Numbered from the stretch's first letter, positions 1-10,150 are shown. The stretch is DNA of 33,378 nt from CAZOJJ01 sp964580105 (GCA_964580105.1 CAZOJJ010000031.1:1-33378); one strand, 5' to 3'. Made by a program: numbers and translations. Notes: generated from the sequence alone by a model not told the origin.

Positions 1-57
1 CCGGCTCCGCCTCGCCTCCGACCGGCTCCGCCTCGCCTCCGACCGGCTCCGCCTCGG
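1..57. repeat. 21-bp tandem repeat at window edge
   Basis: Unit ccggctccgcctcgcctccga occurs at 1-21 and 22-42, with a 15-bp partial copy at 43-57. The array continues beyond the left edge, so its full length is unknown. It lies upstream of alaS in sequence with no convincing gene of its own. Confidence 0.85.
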
Positions 58-196
58 TGGTGTGACGAGCGCAGGGCGGCGTCCATCGCAGTGCCGAGGC
101 GGGCGGGGCCGCGGAATCCACCCAGGATGCACGGGTCGGACGCAGCCTCGGCGACGGCCCGTCGGTAGTTTCCGGGCTTCCTTTCGTCGCCGACCC

Positions 197-3046
<2,850 letters not shown>

Positions 3047-3049
3047 GCG

Positions 3050-3077
3050 GTAGGGGCACGGCGCGCCGTGCCCCTAC
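3050..3077. terminator. 28-bp perfect palindrome, bidirectional terminator or dispersed repeat
   Basis: The half-site gtaggggcacggcg is followed at once by its exact reverse complement, cgccgtgcccctac. It sits 3 bp after the alaS stop and 10 bp from the stop of the convergent propeller gene, where a shared terminator would be expected. There is no T-run. The fully palindromic form also resembles short dispersed palindromic repeats of GC-rich bacteria (inference). Confidence 0.7.
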
Positions 3078-3087
3078 ACCCACGGCG

Positions 3088-4803
3088 CTACTTCAGCAGT
3101 GTAAGGCGCCCGGTGGCCGTCCACGTCACGTCGCCCATCCGCGCGGTGACGCGGTAGAGGTAGAGCCCCGAGGCGAGGCCGCGCCCGTCGAGCGGGAGCG
3201 CCTGCCCTGCGCCGGCCGCCACCGTCACCGGCCCGAGGCGGGCGACCTCGCGTCCAAGCGCGTCGAAGACCGTCAGCGTGACCTCGGCCGCCTCGGGCAG
3301 GTCGAAGGCGACGCGGGTCGTGGGGTTGAACGGGTTGGGGTAGGCGCCCGCGAGGCGGAAGGCGTCGGGGAGTGCGGCGGGCTCGTTCGCCACGGTGGAG
3401 GGTACGCCGCCGAGGAGGGTGTAGACGTCCGAGCTGCCCGCACTCTCCAGCGGCAGCCCGTCGAAGGTGGCGGTGCCGCGGAACGAACCGGTCAGGGCGA
3501 CGGTGATGTCGCCCGAGGCGGCCTGGTAGGTGGCGACGCCGGTGCCGGCGTCCTGGCCGGAGCCGCCGAGCAGCTTGAGGCCGCCGAAATCACCGTCGAG
3601 GTCGAAGAGGGCGACGTAGCCGTCGCGGCCCTGCGTGGTGAACGGCTCGTCGTCGAAGGTGCCGGTGCCGTCCACGTAGCCCGTCGCGAAGACGAGGCCG
3701 CTCCCCAGGTCGTCCTCCACGGAGAGCGCGGCGGAGAAGTTGGTGCCGCTCCCGCCGCCGCGCCGGCCCCAGACCTCGTCGCCGTCGGCGCTGAGGCGGG
3801 CGACGAACACGTCCGTGAAGCCGGTGCTCGCGAGCACGTCGTTGCCGACGAGGATCGTGTTGGAGAAGGAGCCGGTGACGTAGACGTTGCCGGACGCGTC
3901 GAGGCCGATGCCGCCGCCGCGCGTGTACTCGGCGCCGTCGGCCCCGATGCCCTCGACCCAGAGCGGCTCGCCGTCGGGGTCGTACTTGACCACGAACACG
4001 TCCGTCTCGCCCGCGCTCTGGACGGGCAGCGCACCGAAGAGGGCCACGCCGCGGAAGGAGCCGGCGAGGTGGGCTTCGCCGGCCGCGTTGACGGCCACGC
4101 CGTAGGCGAGGTCGCCCTGGTCGCCGCCGCCGCGCCGGGCCCAGACGACCTCGCCTCCGGGCGTGTACTTGGCGAGGAAGGCGTCCGAGGAGCCCGCGCT
4201 CACGAGCGTGACGTCGCCGAAGGTGGCGGTGCCCGCGAAGCCGCCGGCGAGGTAGACGTTGCCGGCGGCATCCACGGCAAGGTCGCGGCCGGTGTCCTGG
4301 TCCACGCCGCCGGCCTGGCGGACCCACGCCAGGTCGCCCTCGGGCGTGTACTTGGCGAGGAAGGCGTCGAAGTCGCTGAAGGTGGTGAGGACGACGTCGG
4401 GGTTGGTGCCGCCGTCCCACGAGGCGATGCCGGTGAAGAAGCCGGTGGTGTAGACGCTGCCGTCCGGGGCCACGGCCACGGCGCCGCCGAAGTCGTTGAA
4501 CACGTCGGTGCCGCCGCGCCGCGCCCACTGTGCCACGAGGTCGTTGCCCTGCCGGACGTACTTGACGAGGAAGAAGTCGCTGTCGCCCGCGCTGGTGACG
4601 CTCACGCCGTCGAACGTGGCCGTCCCCTCGAAGGTGCCGGCGACGTACAGGCTGCCGTCCTCGGCCAGGGCGACGGCGTCGCCGAGGTCGGCGTTCACGC
4701 CTCCACCGCGCTCGGCGATCTCGATGTCGAAGGCGGCCTGCGCGAGTGCGACGGGGGCGGGTCCGCAGGCGAGGGCGAGGAGGGCGGCGTAGCGGAGAAA
4801 CAT
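3088..4803 (-). CDS. Secreted SBBP-type beta-propeller protein with T9SS sorting domain
   Basis: A 571-residue exported protein. The start at 4803 gives a clean signal peptide (MFLRYAALLALA, likely cut after PVALA, leaving Gln at +1); the longer open frame upstream is a shadow of the next gene. The body is built of roughly 50-residue beta repeats with recurring motifs such as GNVYLAGGFAGTATFG, DAFLAKYTPEG and SAGSSD, as in SBBP propeller proteins. The last 80 residues are a type A T9SS sorting domain: AYPNPFNPTTRVAFDLP, VFDALGREVARL, GLASGLYLYRV and a final basic residue. It should cross the outer membrane through the T9SS, and the window also encodes a PorW-like component. The ligand or substrate is unknown; it may be an adhesin or surface protein. 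A TATCATTC -7-like motif lies 28 bp upstream. Confidence 0.88.
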   Translation of the reverse strand: MFLRYAALLALACGPAPVALAQAAFDIEIAERGGGVNADLGDAVALAEDGSLYVAGTFEGTATFDGVSVTSAGDSDFFLVKYVRQGNDLVAQWARRGGTDVFNDFGGAVAVAPDGSVYTTGFFTGIASWDGGTNPDVVLTTFSDFDAFLAKYTPEGDLAWVRQAGGVDQDTGRDLAVDAAGNVYLAGGFAGTATFGDVTLVSAGSSDAFLAKYTPGGEVVWARRGGGDQGDLAYGVAVNAAGEAHLAGSFRGVALFGALPVQSAGETDVFVVKYDPDGEPLWVEGIGADGAEYTRGGGIGLDASGNVYVTGSFSNTILVGNDVLASTGFTDVFVARLSADGDEVWGRRGGGSGTNFSAALSVEDDLGSGLVFATGYVDGTGTFDDEPFTTQGRDGYVALFDLDGDFGGLKLLGGSGQDAGTGVATYQAASGDITVALTGSFRGTATFDGLPLESAGSSDVYTLLGGVPSTVANEPAALPDAFRLAGAYPNPFNPTTRVAFDLPEAAEVTLTVFDALGREVARLGPVTVAAGAGQALPLDGRGLASGLYLYRVTARMGDVTWTATGRLTLLK

Positions 4804-4831
4804 CGGAGCGATGGTGGATCGGACGGAGCTT

Positions 4832-4839
4832 GAATGATA
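4832..4839 (-). promoter_or_regulatory. Candidate -7 element TATCATTC
   Basis: Reads TATCATTC on the minus strand, 28 bp before the propeller start. It resembles the Bacteroidota -7 consensus TAnnTTTG and the other TA[CT]C-type motifs in this window. No clear -33 TTG is visible. Confidence 0.4.
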
Positions 4840-4874
4840 GCATCCATGCGATGGGGAGGCCGGTCGGGGCGGCG

Positions 4875-6137
4875 CTACCACCGTTCCCGATCCCCGCCCG
4901 TCCCGGTGAGGCCGAGGTCGGCGTAGGCCACCAGCGCGGGGAACAGCGGCAGCAGGAAGCGCTGGCTCGTGACGAGGTAGGGCATCCCGCCGCCGCCCGT
5001 CCCGCCCTCGCCCGCGACGTGCCGGGCGACGGCCTTGCGGTGGACGGTGAGGAAGGCGTCCGGCTCGGGCGCGTGGAGCGCCGCGTCGGTGGCGGCGATG
5101 CGGTCGAGGACGAAGGCGAGGCAGGTGGCCGGGTAGCGGTCGTGGAGGGCCTGGGCGCCGCGCCGGGCGTCGGCGAATCCGTCGCGGCGCGCGTTCTCCC
5201 GCGCTACCGCCTCGGCGAGGTCGGCGCGGAACTGGTCGGCGACGGCGTCGGCGTCGGGTTTGTCGCCCAGCGTGGCGCGGACACGGGCCGCCGCGCGGGT
5301 CACGTCGTCGTCCGGGATGCGGCGGACGGCGGGCGGGGCGGGGAGGCCGTCGGCCCAGGGGGCGAGGCGGGCCAGCAGTGCGTGCGCCCGGTCGTCCAGT
5401 TCGGCGACGGCCCGGGCGGGGTCGCCGGCCTCGGGGAAGGCGCGGGCGTGGCCGCTCCGCAGCACGAGCGGGTCGCCGAGGGCGACGTGGCCGACGGGGC
5501 ATCCGCTGTAGTGGTGGCCGTAGGCGTCGCCGGGGTAGACGCGCACCCCGAAGAGCGGGCCCTTGCCGAGGGCGCGCTGGATGAGCCGGAGCTGCGCCGT
5601 CTGGAAGCCGCTCGCCGGGGCGAGCATGTCGCGGAAGAGCCGGTACTCCAGCGTCGAGAACAAGACGTCGTCGTCGTCGCTGCGGCCGACGTACTGCATG
5701 ACGGCGGGGAGCACCTGCCGCGCCGAGTGGCGCAGCCGCGCGGCGGCCGTCATGGCCGGGCGCCAGAACGGGTCCGGCCCGTCATCGCCCGGCAGCGGCT
5801 CCTCGACGAGCCGACGGAGGGCGTCCTCGTCCCGCTCCGTCAGCGCCGCGAACGTCTCCGCAACGACGCCGAGGTCGAAGGTCATCTGCTTGAAGACGAG
5901 TTCGAACAGCTGGTGGATGATGACGAAGACGCGCTCGTCGGGGACGGTCGAGGCCGGGGTCTGGGCGTCGAGAAGCCGGTCGAGGGCGAGGTACGTCGAG
6001 TAGTCGAGGCCGAGGCGTCCGTCGGCGGCGGGCGGGTTGACGAGGGGGGTGCCGGCGTCGTCCACGAGGCGGGCGGCCTCGGGATCGTCGCGGACGGCGG
6101 GGTCGAGCGAGAACGACCACCAGGGGGAAGTGGGCAT
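4875..6137 (-). CDS. Tryptophan 2,3-dioxygenase family heme protein, atypical
   Basis: The 420-residue product carries the signature blocks of tryptophan 2,3-dioxygenase, the heme enzyme that opens the indole ring of tryptophan to N-formylkynurenine. These are LDYSTYLALDRLLDAQ (44-59), FVIIHQLFELVFKQMTFDL (71-89), RLFRDMLAPASGFQTAQLRL (166-185) and the C-terminal HRKAVARHVAGEGGTGGGG (366-384), where His366 is the likely heme ligand and Thr380 matches the conserved GTGG Thr. In characterised TDOs a His precedes the DE before LFII (His76 in human, His55 in Xanthomonas); here the sequence is VPDERVFVI, so Pro66 takes its place. At 420 residues it is longer than typical bacterial TDOs (about 280-300), with a long middle insertion around 200-340. 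No other kynurenine-pathway gene is nearby. Substrate is uncertain; the family call is firm, the enzymatic call less so. Confidence 0.82.
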   Translation of the reverse strand: MPTSPWWSFSLDPAVRDDPEAARLVDDAGTPLVNPPAADGRLGLDYSTYLALDRLLDAQTPASTVPDERVFVIIHQLFELVFKQMTFDLGVVAETFAALTERDEDALRRLVEEPLPGDDGPDPFWRPAMTAAARLRHSARQVLPAVMQYVGRSDDDDVLFSTLEYRLFRDMLAPASGFQTAQLRLIQRALGKGPLFGVRVYPGDAYGHHYSGCPVGHVALGDPLVLRSGHARAFPEAGDPARAVAELDDRAHALLARLAPWADGLPAPPAVRRIPDDDVTRAAARVRATLGDKPDADAVADQFRADLAEAVARENARRDGFADARRGAQALHDRYPATCLAFVLDRIAATDAALHAPEPDAFLTVHRKAVARHVAGEGGTGGGGMPYLVTSQRFLLPLFPALVAYADLGLTGTGGDRERW

Positions 6138-6162
6138 GGACGCGGGAGCAAGTGGGTGCTTC

Positions 6163-6170
6163 GGAGGATA
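6163..6170 (-). promoter_or_regulatory. Candidate -7 element TATCCTCC
   Basis: Reads TATCCTCC on the minus strand, 25 bp upstream of the dioxygenase start. It has the same context as the propeller promoter candidate: both are preceded by GC or TGC and start with TATC. Confidence 0.35.
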
Positions 6171-6190
6171 GCACCGTGCCGCTCGTCTCC

Positions 6191-6226
6191 GTGTAGGGGA
6201 TTCCTGCGGTGTAGGGGATTCCTGCG
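6191..6226. repeat. 18-bp direct tandem duplication
   Basis: Two perfect, adjacent copies of gtgtaggggattcctgcg. Each copy holds the near-palindrome aggggattcct. It lies between two divergent promoters, so it could be a protein-binding site or simply a slippage duplication. Confidence 0.85.
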
Positions 6227-6350
6227 GGCTGCCTGCCCGCCGCTCATGCGTCGTCCGCTGCGAGAACCGACTCGTGTTCGAGCGCAGCGACGGCGTGAGA
6301 AGGAGGGGCTTTCTTCGCCGCGTCTCCACCGCACCGTGCCCGCCCCGGCG

Positions 6351-6358
6351 TACCTTTG
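6351..6358 (+). promoter_or_regulatory. Candidate -7 element TACCTTTG for ffh
   Basis: TACCTTTG fits the Bacteroidota primary-sigma -7 consensus TAnnTTTG at every fixed position. It implies an ffh leader of about 130 nt. No TTG is seen at the -33 distance. Confidence 0.5.
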
Positions 6359-6371
6359 GGGCTGCACCGTT

Positions 6372-6391
6372 CGGACCCGATCCGGGGTCCG
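6372..6391 (+). other. Hairpin in the ffh leader
   Basis: Arms cggaccc and gggtccg (7 bp, perfect) enclose the loop gatccg. It lies just after the likely transcription start of ffh, where it could affect mRNA stability. No known riboswitch or SRP RNA pattern was recognised. Confidence 0.4.
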
Positions 6392-6493
6392 GCCGCCCCC
6401 TCCGGGCGATCGACACCGCCCCCTCGCGGCTCAGCCCCGGATCCTCGCGCCGGCCCCGTCGTCCGCGAGCCCCCCTGTCCCCCACGGCATCCC

Positions 6494-7846
6494 ATGTTCG
6501 AATCGCTATCCGACAAGCTCGACGCGGCCCTGAAGAACGTCAAGGGCGAGGGCCGCATCAACGAGCTCAACATCGCCGAGACGATGCGCGAGGTGCGCCG
6601 CGCGCTCCTCGACGCCGACGTCAACTACAACGTCGCCCGCGACTTCACCAACAAGGTCAAGGAGCGCGCCCTCGACGAGAAGGTGCTGACCTCGGTCGCC
6701 CCGGGCCAGCAGTTCGTCAAGCTCATCTACGACGAACTCGTCTTCCTCCTCGGCGACGTCCACGTCGAGCTCAACAAGAGCAAGCGGCTCCCGATGGTGA
6801 TCCTCATCGCGGGGCTCCAGGGCTCGGGCAAGACGACGTTCACGGGTAAGCTGGCGGCGCTCCTCAAGGGGAAGGGCCGCAACCCGCTCCTCGCCGCCGC
6901 CGACGTGTACCGCCCGGCCGCCGTGGACCAGCTCAAGACGCTGGCGAAGCAGGTCGGCGTCCCGGTCTTCTCCATCGAGGACGAGCAGGGCGCGCCCGTG
7001 CGCGACGCCGTCCGCGTGGCCCGCGAGGCCGTCGCCGAGGCGCGCAAGGCCGGCCGCGACACCGTCATCATCGACACGGCCGGCCGCCTCCACGTGGACG
7101 AGGCCATGATGGCCGAGGTCGTCGCCATCAAGGAGGCCGTCGAGCCCGACGAGATCCTCTTCGTCGTGGACGCGATGACGGGCCAGGACGCCGTCAACAC
7201 GGCCAAGGCCTTCAACGACCGCCTCGACATCGACGGCGTCGTCCTCACCAAGCTCGACGGCGACACGCGCGGCGGTGCGGCGCTCTCCATCCGCTCCGTC
7301 GTCGAGAAGCCGATCAAGTTCGCCTCGACGGGCGAGAAGCTCGACGCGCTCACCGAGTTCCACCCGGACCGCATGGCGCAGCGCATCCTCGGCATGGGCG
7401 ACATCGTCTCCTTCGTCGAGAAGGCGCAGGAGCAGTTCGACGAGCAGGAGGCGCTCAAGCTCCAGAAGAAGCTCCGCAGCCAGGACTTCGACCTCGAAGA
7501 CTTCTACACCCAGCTCCAGCGGATCAAGAAGATGGGGTCCATGAAGGACCTCCTCGGCATGATCCCGGGCGTGGGCAAGGCCGTCAAGGACCTCGACGTC
7601 CGCGACGACGCCTTCAAGCACATCGAGGCGCTCATCCAGTCGATGACGCCGTACGAGCGGCAGAACCCGGAGAAGATCAACGGCAGCCGCCGCCAGCGCA
7701 TCGCCGCCGGCGCGGGGCTGAAGGTGCAGGACGTGAACCAGCTCCTCAAGCAGTTCCGCGAGATGAAGAAGATGATGAAGACGATGACCCGCCTCACCGG
7801 GAAGGGCCGCAACGTCGATCTCCAGAGCCTCCTCGGCGGCCGATAG
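6494..7846 (+). CDS. ffh: Signal recognition particle protein Ffh (SRP54)
   Basis: SRP GTPase that binds signal sequences of nascent inner-membrane proteins, together with SRP RNA, and docks them on FtsY. The product has 450 residues, the usual size. An N-terminal helical bundle (MFESLSDKLDAALKNVKGEG) precedes the G domain, with P-loop GLQGSGKTTFTGKL near residues 108-121, then DTAGRLHVDE and TKLDGDTRGGAALS. The C-terminal M domain is Met-rich (MKDLLGMIPGVGK, EMKKMMKTMTRLTGKGR) and carries the conserved GSRRQRIAAGAG RNA-binding segment. I chose ATG 6494 because the family starts at MFxxLS; upstream frame is low-complexity leader. It leads the co-directional rpsP-rimM-trmD-rplS set, an arrangement known in many bacteria. 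Confidence 0.97.
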   Translation: MFESLSDKLDAALKNVKGEGRINELNIAETMREVRRALLDADVNYNVARDFTNKVKERALDEKVLTSVAPGQQFVKLIYDELVFLLGDVHVELNKSKRLPMVILIAGLQGSGKTTFTGKLAALLKGKGRNPLLAAADVYRPAAVDQLKTLAKQVGVPVFSIEDEQGAPVRDAVRVAREAVAEARKAGRDTVIIDTAGRLHVDEAMMAEVVAIKEAVEPDEILFVVDAMTGQDAVNTAKAFNDRLDIDGVVLTKLDGDTRGGAALSIRSVVEKPIKFASTGEKLDALTEFHPDRMAQRILGMGDIVSFVEKAQEQFDEQEALKLQKKLRSQDFDLEDFYTQLQRIKKMGSMKDLLGMIPGVGKAVKDLDVRDDAFKHIEALIQSMTPYERQNPEKINGSRRQRIAAGAGLKVQDVNQLLKQFREMKKMMKTMTRLTGKGRNVDLQSLLGGR

Positions 7847-7865
7847 GCGGCCGTCGCTTCTCGTT

Positions 7866-7890
7866 TCTGGTTTCTCGTTCGCGAGCCAGA
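7866..7890 (+). terminator. Hairpin between ffh and rpsP
   Basis: Arms tctgg/ccaga flank an inner ctcg-TTCG-cgag stem-loop, with a three-base ttt bulge. The whole 77-bp spacer is a degenerate inverted repeat of a ttctcgtttctgg-like word against a ccagaaccaccc-like word. It may weaken readthrough into rpsP. Confidence 0.45.
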
Positions 7891-7923
7891 GACCCACAAC
7901 CCGAACCCCAGAACCACCCCGCA

Positions 7924-8724
7924 ATGGCCGTCAAACTCCGCCTCCGCCGGATGGGGCGCAAGAAGCACCCCGTCTACGCCCTCGTCGCCGCCGACGCGCG
8001 CAGCCCGCGCGACGGCCGGTTCATCGAAGACCTCGGGCGCTACGAGCCCGTCGCCGAGCCCGCCGTCGTGCGGCTCAACGACGAGCGCATCCTCTACTGG
8101 CTCCAGCAGGGCGCCCAGCCGTCCGACACGGCGCGCAACCTGCTCAGCCGGGAGGGCCTGATGCTCCGCCTCCACCTCCTCCGGAAGGGGAAGACCGAGG
8201 AGGAGATCGAGCAGGCCGTCGCCGAGTTCCGCGAGCGGCGCGGCGCCAAGGTGTCCACGAAGACGACCGCCGCCGACCGCCGCGCCGCCGCCATCGAGGC
8301 CGAGCGCAAGGCCGCCGCCGAGGCCGCCAAGAAGGCCGAGGAGGAGCGGAAGGCGCGCGAGGCCGAGCTGGAGAAGCAGCGCCAGGAGGCGGAAGCCGCC
8401 GAGCGCGCCGCCCGCGAAGCGGCCGACACCGAGGCCGCCGAGGAGCCGGCCGCCGAGGAGCCGGCCGCCGAGGAGCCGGCCGCTGAGGAGCCGGCCGCCG
8501 AGGAGCCGGCCCCGGAGGCCGAAGCTCCCGAGGTGGAGGCCGAAGCCGCTGCGGAGCCCGTGGAAGAGCCGGCTGTCGAGGAACCGGCGGCTGCCGAGGA
8601 ACCGGCCGAGGAGGCGGAAGCGTCTCTCGCCGAGGCCGAGCTGCCCGAGGCCACTCCCGAGGAGGCCGCCCAGGCGCCCGAGGCCGAGGACGCCGGCGAC
8701 GAAGACGAATCCAAGGAGGCGTAA
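7924..8724 (+). CDS. rpsP: 30S ribosomal protein bS16 with long acidic C-terminal extension
   Basis: Residues 1 to about 85 are a standard bS16, a 30S assembly protein that binds 16S rRNA (MAVKLRLRRMGRKKHPVYA, then DGRFIEDLGRYEP and ILYWLQQGAQPSDT). Most bS16 proteins end near 80-90 residues and Bacteroidota forms run to about 180; this one has 266. The extension begins with a highly charged Ala/Glu/Lys/Arg helix (about 115-165), then has five AAEEP-type repeats encoded by a 15-bp tandem repeat, and ends in a strongly acidic tail of Glu, Ala and Pro (to DAGDEDESKEA). Its role is unknown; such an acidic tail could reach across the 30S surface or recruit factors. It is first in the rpsP-rimM-trmD-rplS operon, followed by a strong stem-loop before rimM. 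Confidence 0.95.
   Translation: MAVKLRLRRMGRKKHPVYALVAADARSPRDGRFIEDLGRYEPVAEPAVVRLNDERILYWLQQGAQPSDTARNLLSREGLMLRLHLLRKGKTEEEIEQAVAEFRERRGAKVSTKTTAADRRAAAIEAERKAAAEAAKKAEEERKAREAELEKQRQEAEAAERAAREAADTEAAEEPAAEEPAAEEPAAEEPAAEEPAPEAEAPEVEAEAAAEPVEEPAVEEPAAAEEPAEEAEASLAEAELPEATPEEAAQAPEAEDAGDEDESKEA
8434..8508 (+). repeat. 5 x 15-bp in-frame tandem repeat in rpsP
   Basis: Five units of gccgccgaggagccg, one with a single silent C-to-T change (8479-8493). Each encodes AAEEP. The near-identity of codons points to recent slippage expansion. It parallels the 15-bp arrays in the porW-like gene and ftsH. Confidence 0.92.
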
Positions 8725-8739
8725 CCCGCCACGAACGGA

Positions 8740-8771
8740 CGCGGGGAGCCGGCACCGGTCGGCTCCCCGCG
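8740..8771 (+). terminator. Strong stem-loop between rpsP and rimM
   Basis: Perfect 12-bp arms cgcggggagccg and cggctccccgcg with an 8-nt loop (gcaccggt); a further cggac/gtccg pairing is possible past a bulge. With no T-run, it could act as a partial terminator, or as a processing or stability element that lowers rimM-trmD relative to rpsP. Confidence 0.7.
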
Positions 8772-8782
8772 TCGCGTCCGCC

Positions 8783-9343
8783 ATGCCCGGCATCGCCCCC
8801 GATACGCTCCTGCTGATGGGCCGCTGCGGCCGCGCGCACGGCGTCCGCGGTGAGGTCAAGGTCTTTCCCGAGACCGACGACCCCGACCGCTTCGCCGCGC
8901 TCGCCCGCGTCTTCGTCGGCCCCTCGGCCGAGGAGGCGGAGGAGCGGGCGGTCGAGCGCGTGCGGTTCCAGCCGCAGAAGGGGCGGACGGTCGTGCTCCT
9001 CCACCTCGGCGGCGTTCCCGGCCGCGACGAGGCGGAGGCCCTGCGCGGCCTCGGCGTCTACGCGCACGAAGACGACCTCCCACCGCTCGACGAGGACGAG
9101 GTCTACCTCCACGACCTCGTCGGCCTCGACGTGGTGCTGCTGGCGGAGGACGGCGAGTCCGTCACCGACCCCGTCGGCACCGTGCGCGACGTGCTCGAAG
9201 GCGGCCCGCAGCTGCTGTTCGTCGTCGCCCGCGAGGGCCGGCCGGACGTGCTCGTGCCCGACGTGCCCGAGATCGTCCTCGACGTGGACCTCGACGAGGG
9301 CTGCGTCGTCCTCGACCCCCCCGAAGGCCTGTTCGAAGCGTGA
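8783..9343 (+). CDS. rimM: Ribosome maturation factor RimM
   Basis: Assembly factor for the 30S head that binds uS19 during 16S rRNA maturation. The 186-residue product, normal for the family, begins with the RimM beta-barrel motif (LLMGRCGRAHGVRGEVKVFPETD) and contains the segment VVLLHLGGVPGRDEAEALRG. The C-terminal PRC-barrel part holds EDEVYLHDLVGLDV and the closing VPDVPEIVLDVDLDEGCVVLDPPEGLFE, both usual landmarks. It sits between rpsP and trmD as in many bacteria. The ATG at 8783 is preceded by gtcgcgtccgcc with no Shine-Dalgarno sequence. The stop at 9343 runs straight into an inverted-repeat spacer before trmD. Confidence 0.95.
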   Translation: MPGIAPDTLLLMGRCGRAHGVRGEVKVFPETDDPDRFAALARVFVGPSAEEAEERAVERVRFQPQKGRTVVLLHLGGVPGRDEAEALRGLGVYAHEDDLPPLDEDEVYLHDLVGLDVVLLAEDGESVTDPVGTVRDVLEGGPQLLFVVAREGRPDVLVPDVPEIVLDVDLDEGCVVLDPPEGLFEA

Positions 9344-9415
9344 AGGGAGAAGTGGGTAGTGAGCGAGCACGCAGCACGACCTTGCTCCCTTCTCACTTCC
9401 TCCTTCCCACTTCCC
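9342..9415. repeat. Word-type inverted repeat in the rimM-trmD spacer
   Basis: The left side reads gaagggagaagtgggtagtg and the right side ctcccttctcacttcctcc followed by ttcccacttccc. The best perfect pairing is gaagggag (9342-9349) with ctcccttc (9385-9392); several alternative pairings exist because the gaagtg-like word recurs. The right arm ends directly at the trmD start codon. Confidence 0.65.
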
Positions 9416-10117
9416 ATGCGCATCGACCTCGTCACCGTCCTGCCGGAGCTCGTCCGCAGCCCGCTGGAGCACTCCATCCTCCGGCGCGCGCAGGACAAGG
9501 GGCTCGTCGAGGTGCACGTCCACGACCTCCGCGACTGGGGCCTCGGCCGCTACCGGCAGGTGGACGACGCGCCCTACGGCGGCGGCGGCGGGATGGTGCT
9601 CCGGCCCGAGCCCCTCTTCGCCTGCCTCGACGCGCTCGCCGAGGAGGGCGGCCCCATCGACGAGGTGATCTACCTCACGCCGGACGGCGAGCGCCTCGAC
9701 CAGCCGCTCGCCAACCGGCTCTCGTTGCAGAACCGGCTCGTCCTCATCGCCGGGCACTACAAGGGCATCGACCAGCGGGTCCGCGACGCCCGCGTCACGC
9801 GCGAGGTCTCCATCGGGGACTACGTGCTCTCGGGCGGCGAACTCCCCGCACTCGTGCTCATCGACGCCGTCGCCCGGCTCGTGCCCGGCGTACTCGGCGA
9901 CGCCGGCTCGGCGCTCTCCGACTCGTTCCAGGACGGCCTCCTCGACGCGCCGGCCTACACGCGCCCGCCCGTGTTCGAGGGCATGGCCGTGCCGGCCGTC
10001 CTCCAGTCCGGCGACCACGCGGCCATCCTCGCCTGGCGCGAGGCGCAGCGCCTGGCCCGGACGCAGGCCCGCCGGCCCGACCTGCTGGCCGACAATCGCG
10101 AAGAATCCATCGAATAG
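9416..10117 (+). CDS. trmD: tRNA (guanine-N1-)-methyltransferase TrmD
   Basis: Methylates G37 of tRNAs next to the anticodon, using S-adenosylmethionine, which prevents +1 frameshifting. The 233-residue product starts with MRIDLVTVLPELVRSPLEHS. It contains the knot-fold landmarks YGGGGGMVLRPEPLF, LIAGHYKGIDQRV and SIGDYVLSGGELPALVLIDA, where the SAM-binding trefoil knot lies, and ends with a short helical C-terminal domain (HAAILAWREAQRLARTQARR). The start is ATG 9416, not the in-frame ATG at 9359, because the intervening 19 residues are translated inverted repeat and the family begins at M-R-I-D. At 233 residues it is slightly shorter than the E. coli enzyme (about 255). A stem-loop follows the stop. 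Confidence 0.96.
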   Translation: MRIDLVTVLPELVRSPLEHSILRRAQDKGLVEVHVHDLRDWGLGRYRQVDDAPYGGGGGMVLRPEPLFACLDALAEEGGPIDEVIYLTPDGERLDQPLANRLSLQNRLVLIAGHYKGIDQRVRDARVTREVSIGDYVLSGGELPALVLIDAVARLVPGVLGDAGSALSDSFQDGLLDAPAYTRPPVFEGMAVPAVLQSGDHAAILAWREAQRLARTQARRPDLLADNREESIE

Positions 10118-10120
10118 CAC

Positions 10121-10142
10121 GCCCGCCGCCGGACGGCCGGGC
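10121..10142 (+). terminator. Stem-loop after trmD
   Basis: gcccgccg pairs with cgg-c-cgggc around a short ccgga loop, with one bulged base. It is GC-rich, begins 3 bp after the trmD stop, and is followed at once by a candidate rplS promoter. It probably separates trmD from rplS transcription. Confidence 0.5.
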
Positions 10143-10150
10143 ACCCTCCG

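Larger units (their letters stand above)
6138..6493. other. Divergent 356-bp intergenic region between the dioxygenase gene and ffh
   Basis: I see no gene here. It holds a candidate minus-strand promoter near 6163-6170, an 18-bp tandem duplication at 6191-6226, a good -7-like motif for ffh at 6351-6358 and a hairpin at 6372-6391. The rest is C-rich leader sequence running into ffh. Frames that stay open through it are extensions of the flanking genes and have no start or domain support. Confidence 0.6.

Noticed and set aside
62..196. N-terminal extension of AlaRS from the in-frame start at 62
   Set aside because: The 45 residues are Arg/Gly-rich, unlike AlaRS, and the family motif begins right after ATG 197.
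4746..6533. 595-residue plus-strand frame across the dioxygenase gene
   Set aside because: It is antisense to a gene with clear family motifs and shows no domain of its own.
8725..8782. Stem-loop between rpsP and rimM as a riboswitch or small RNA
   Set aside because: It is a simple hairpin in a 58-bp spacer with no further conserved structure that I can recognise.
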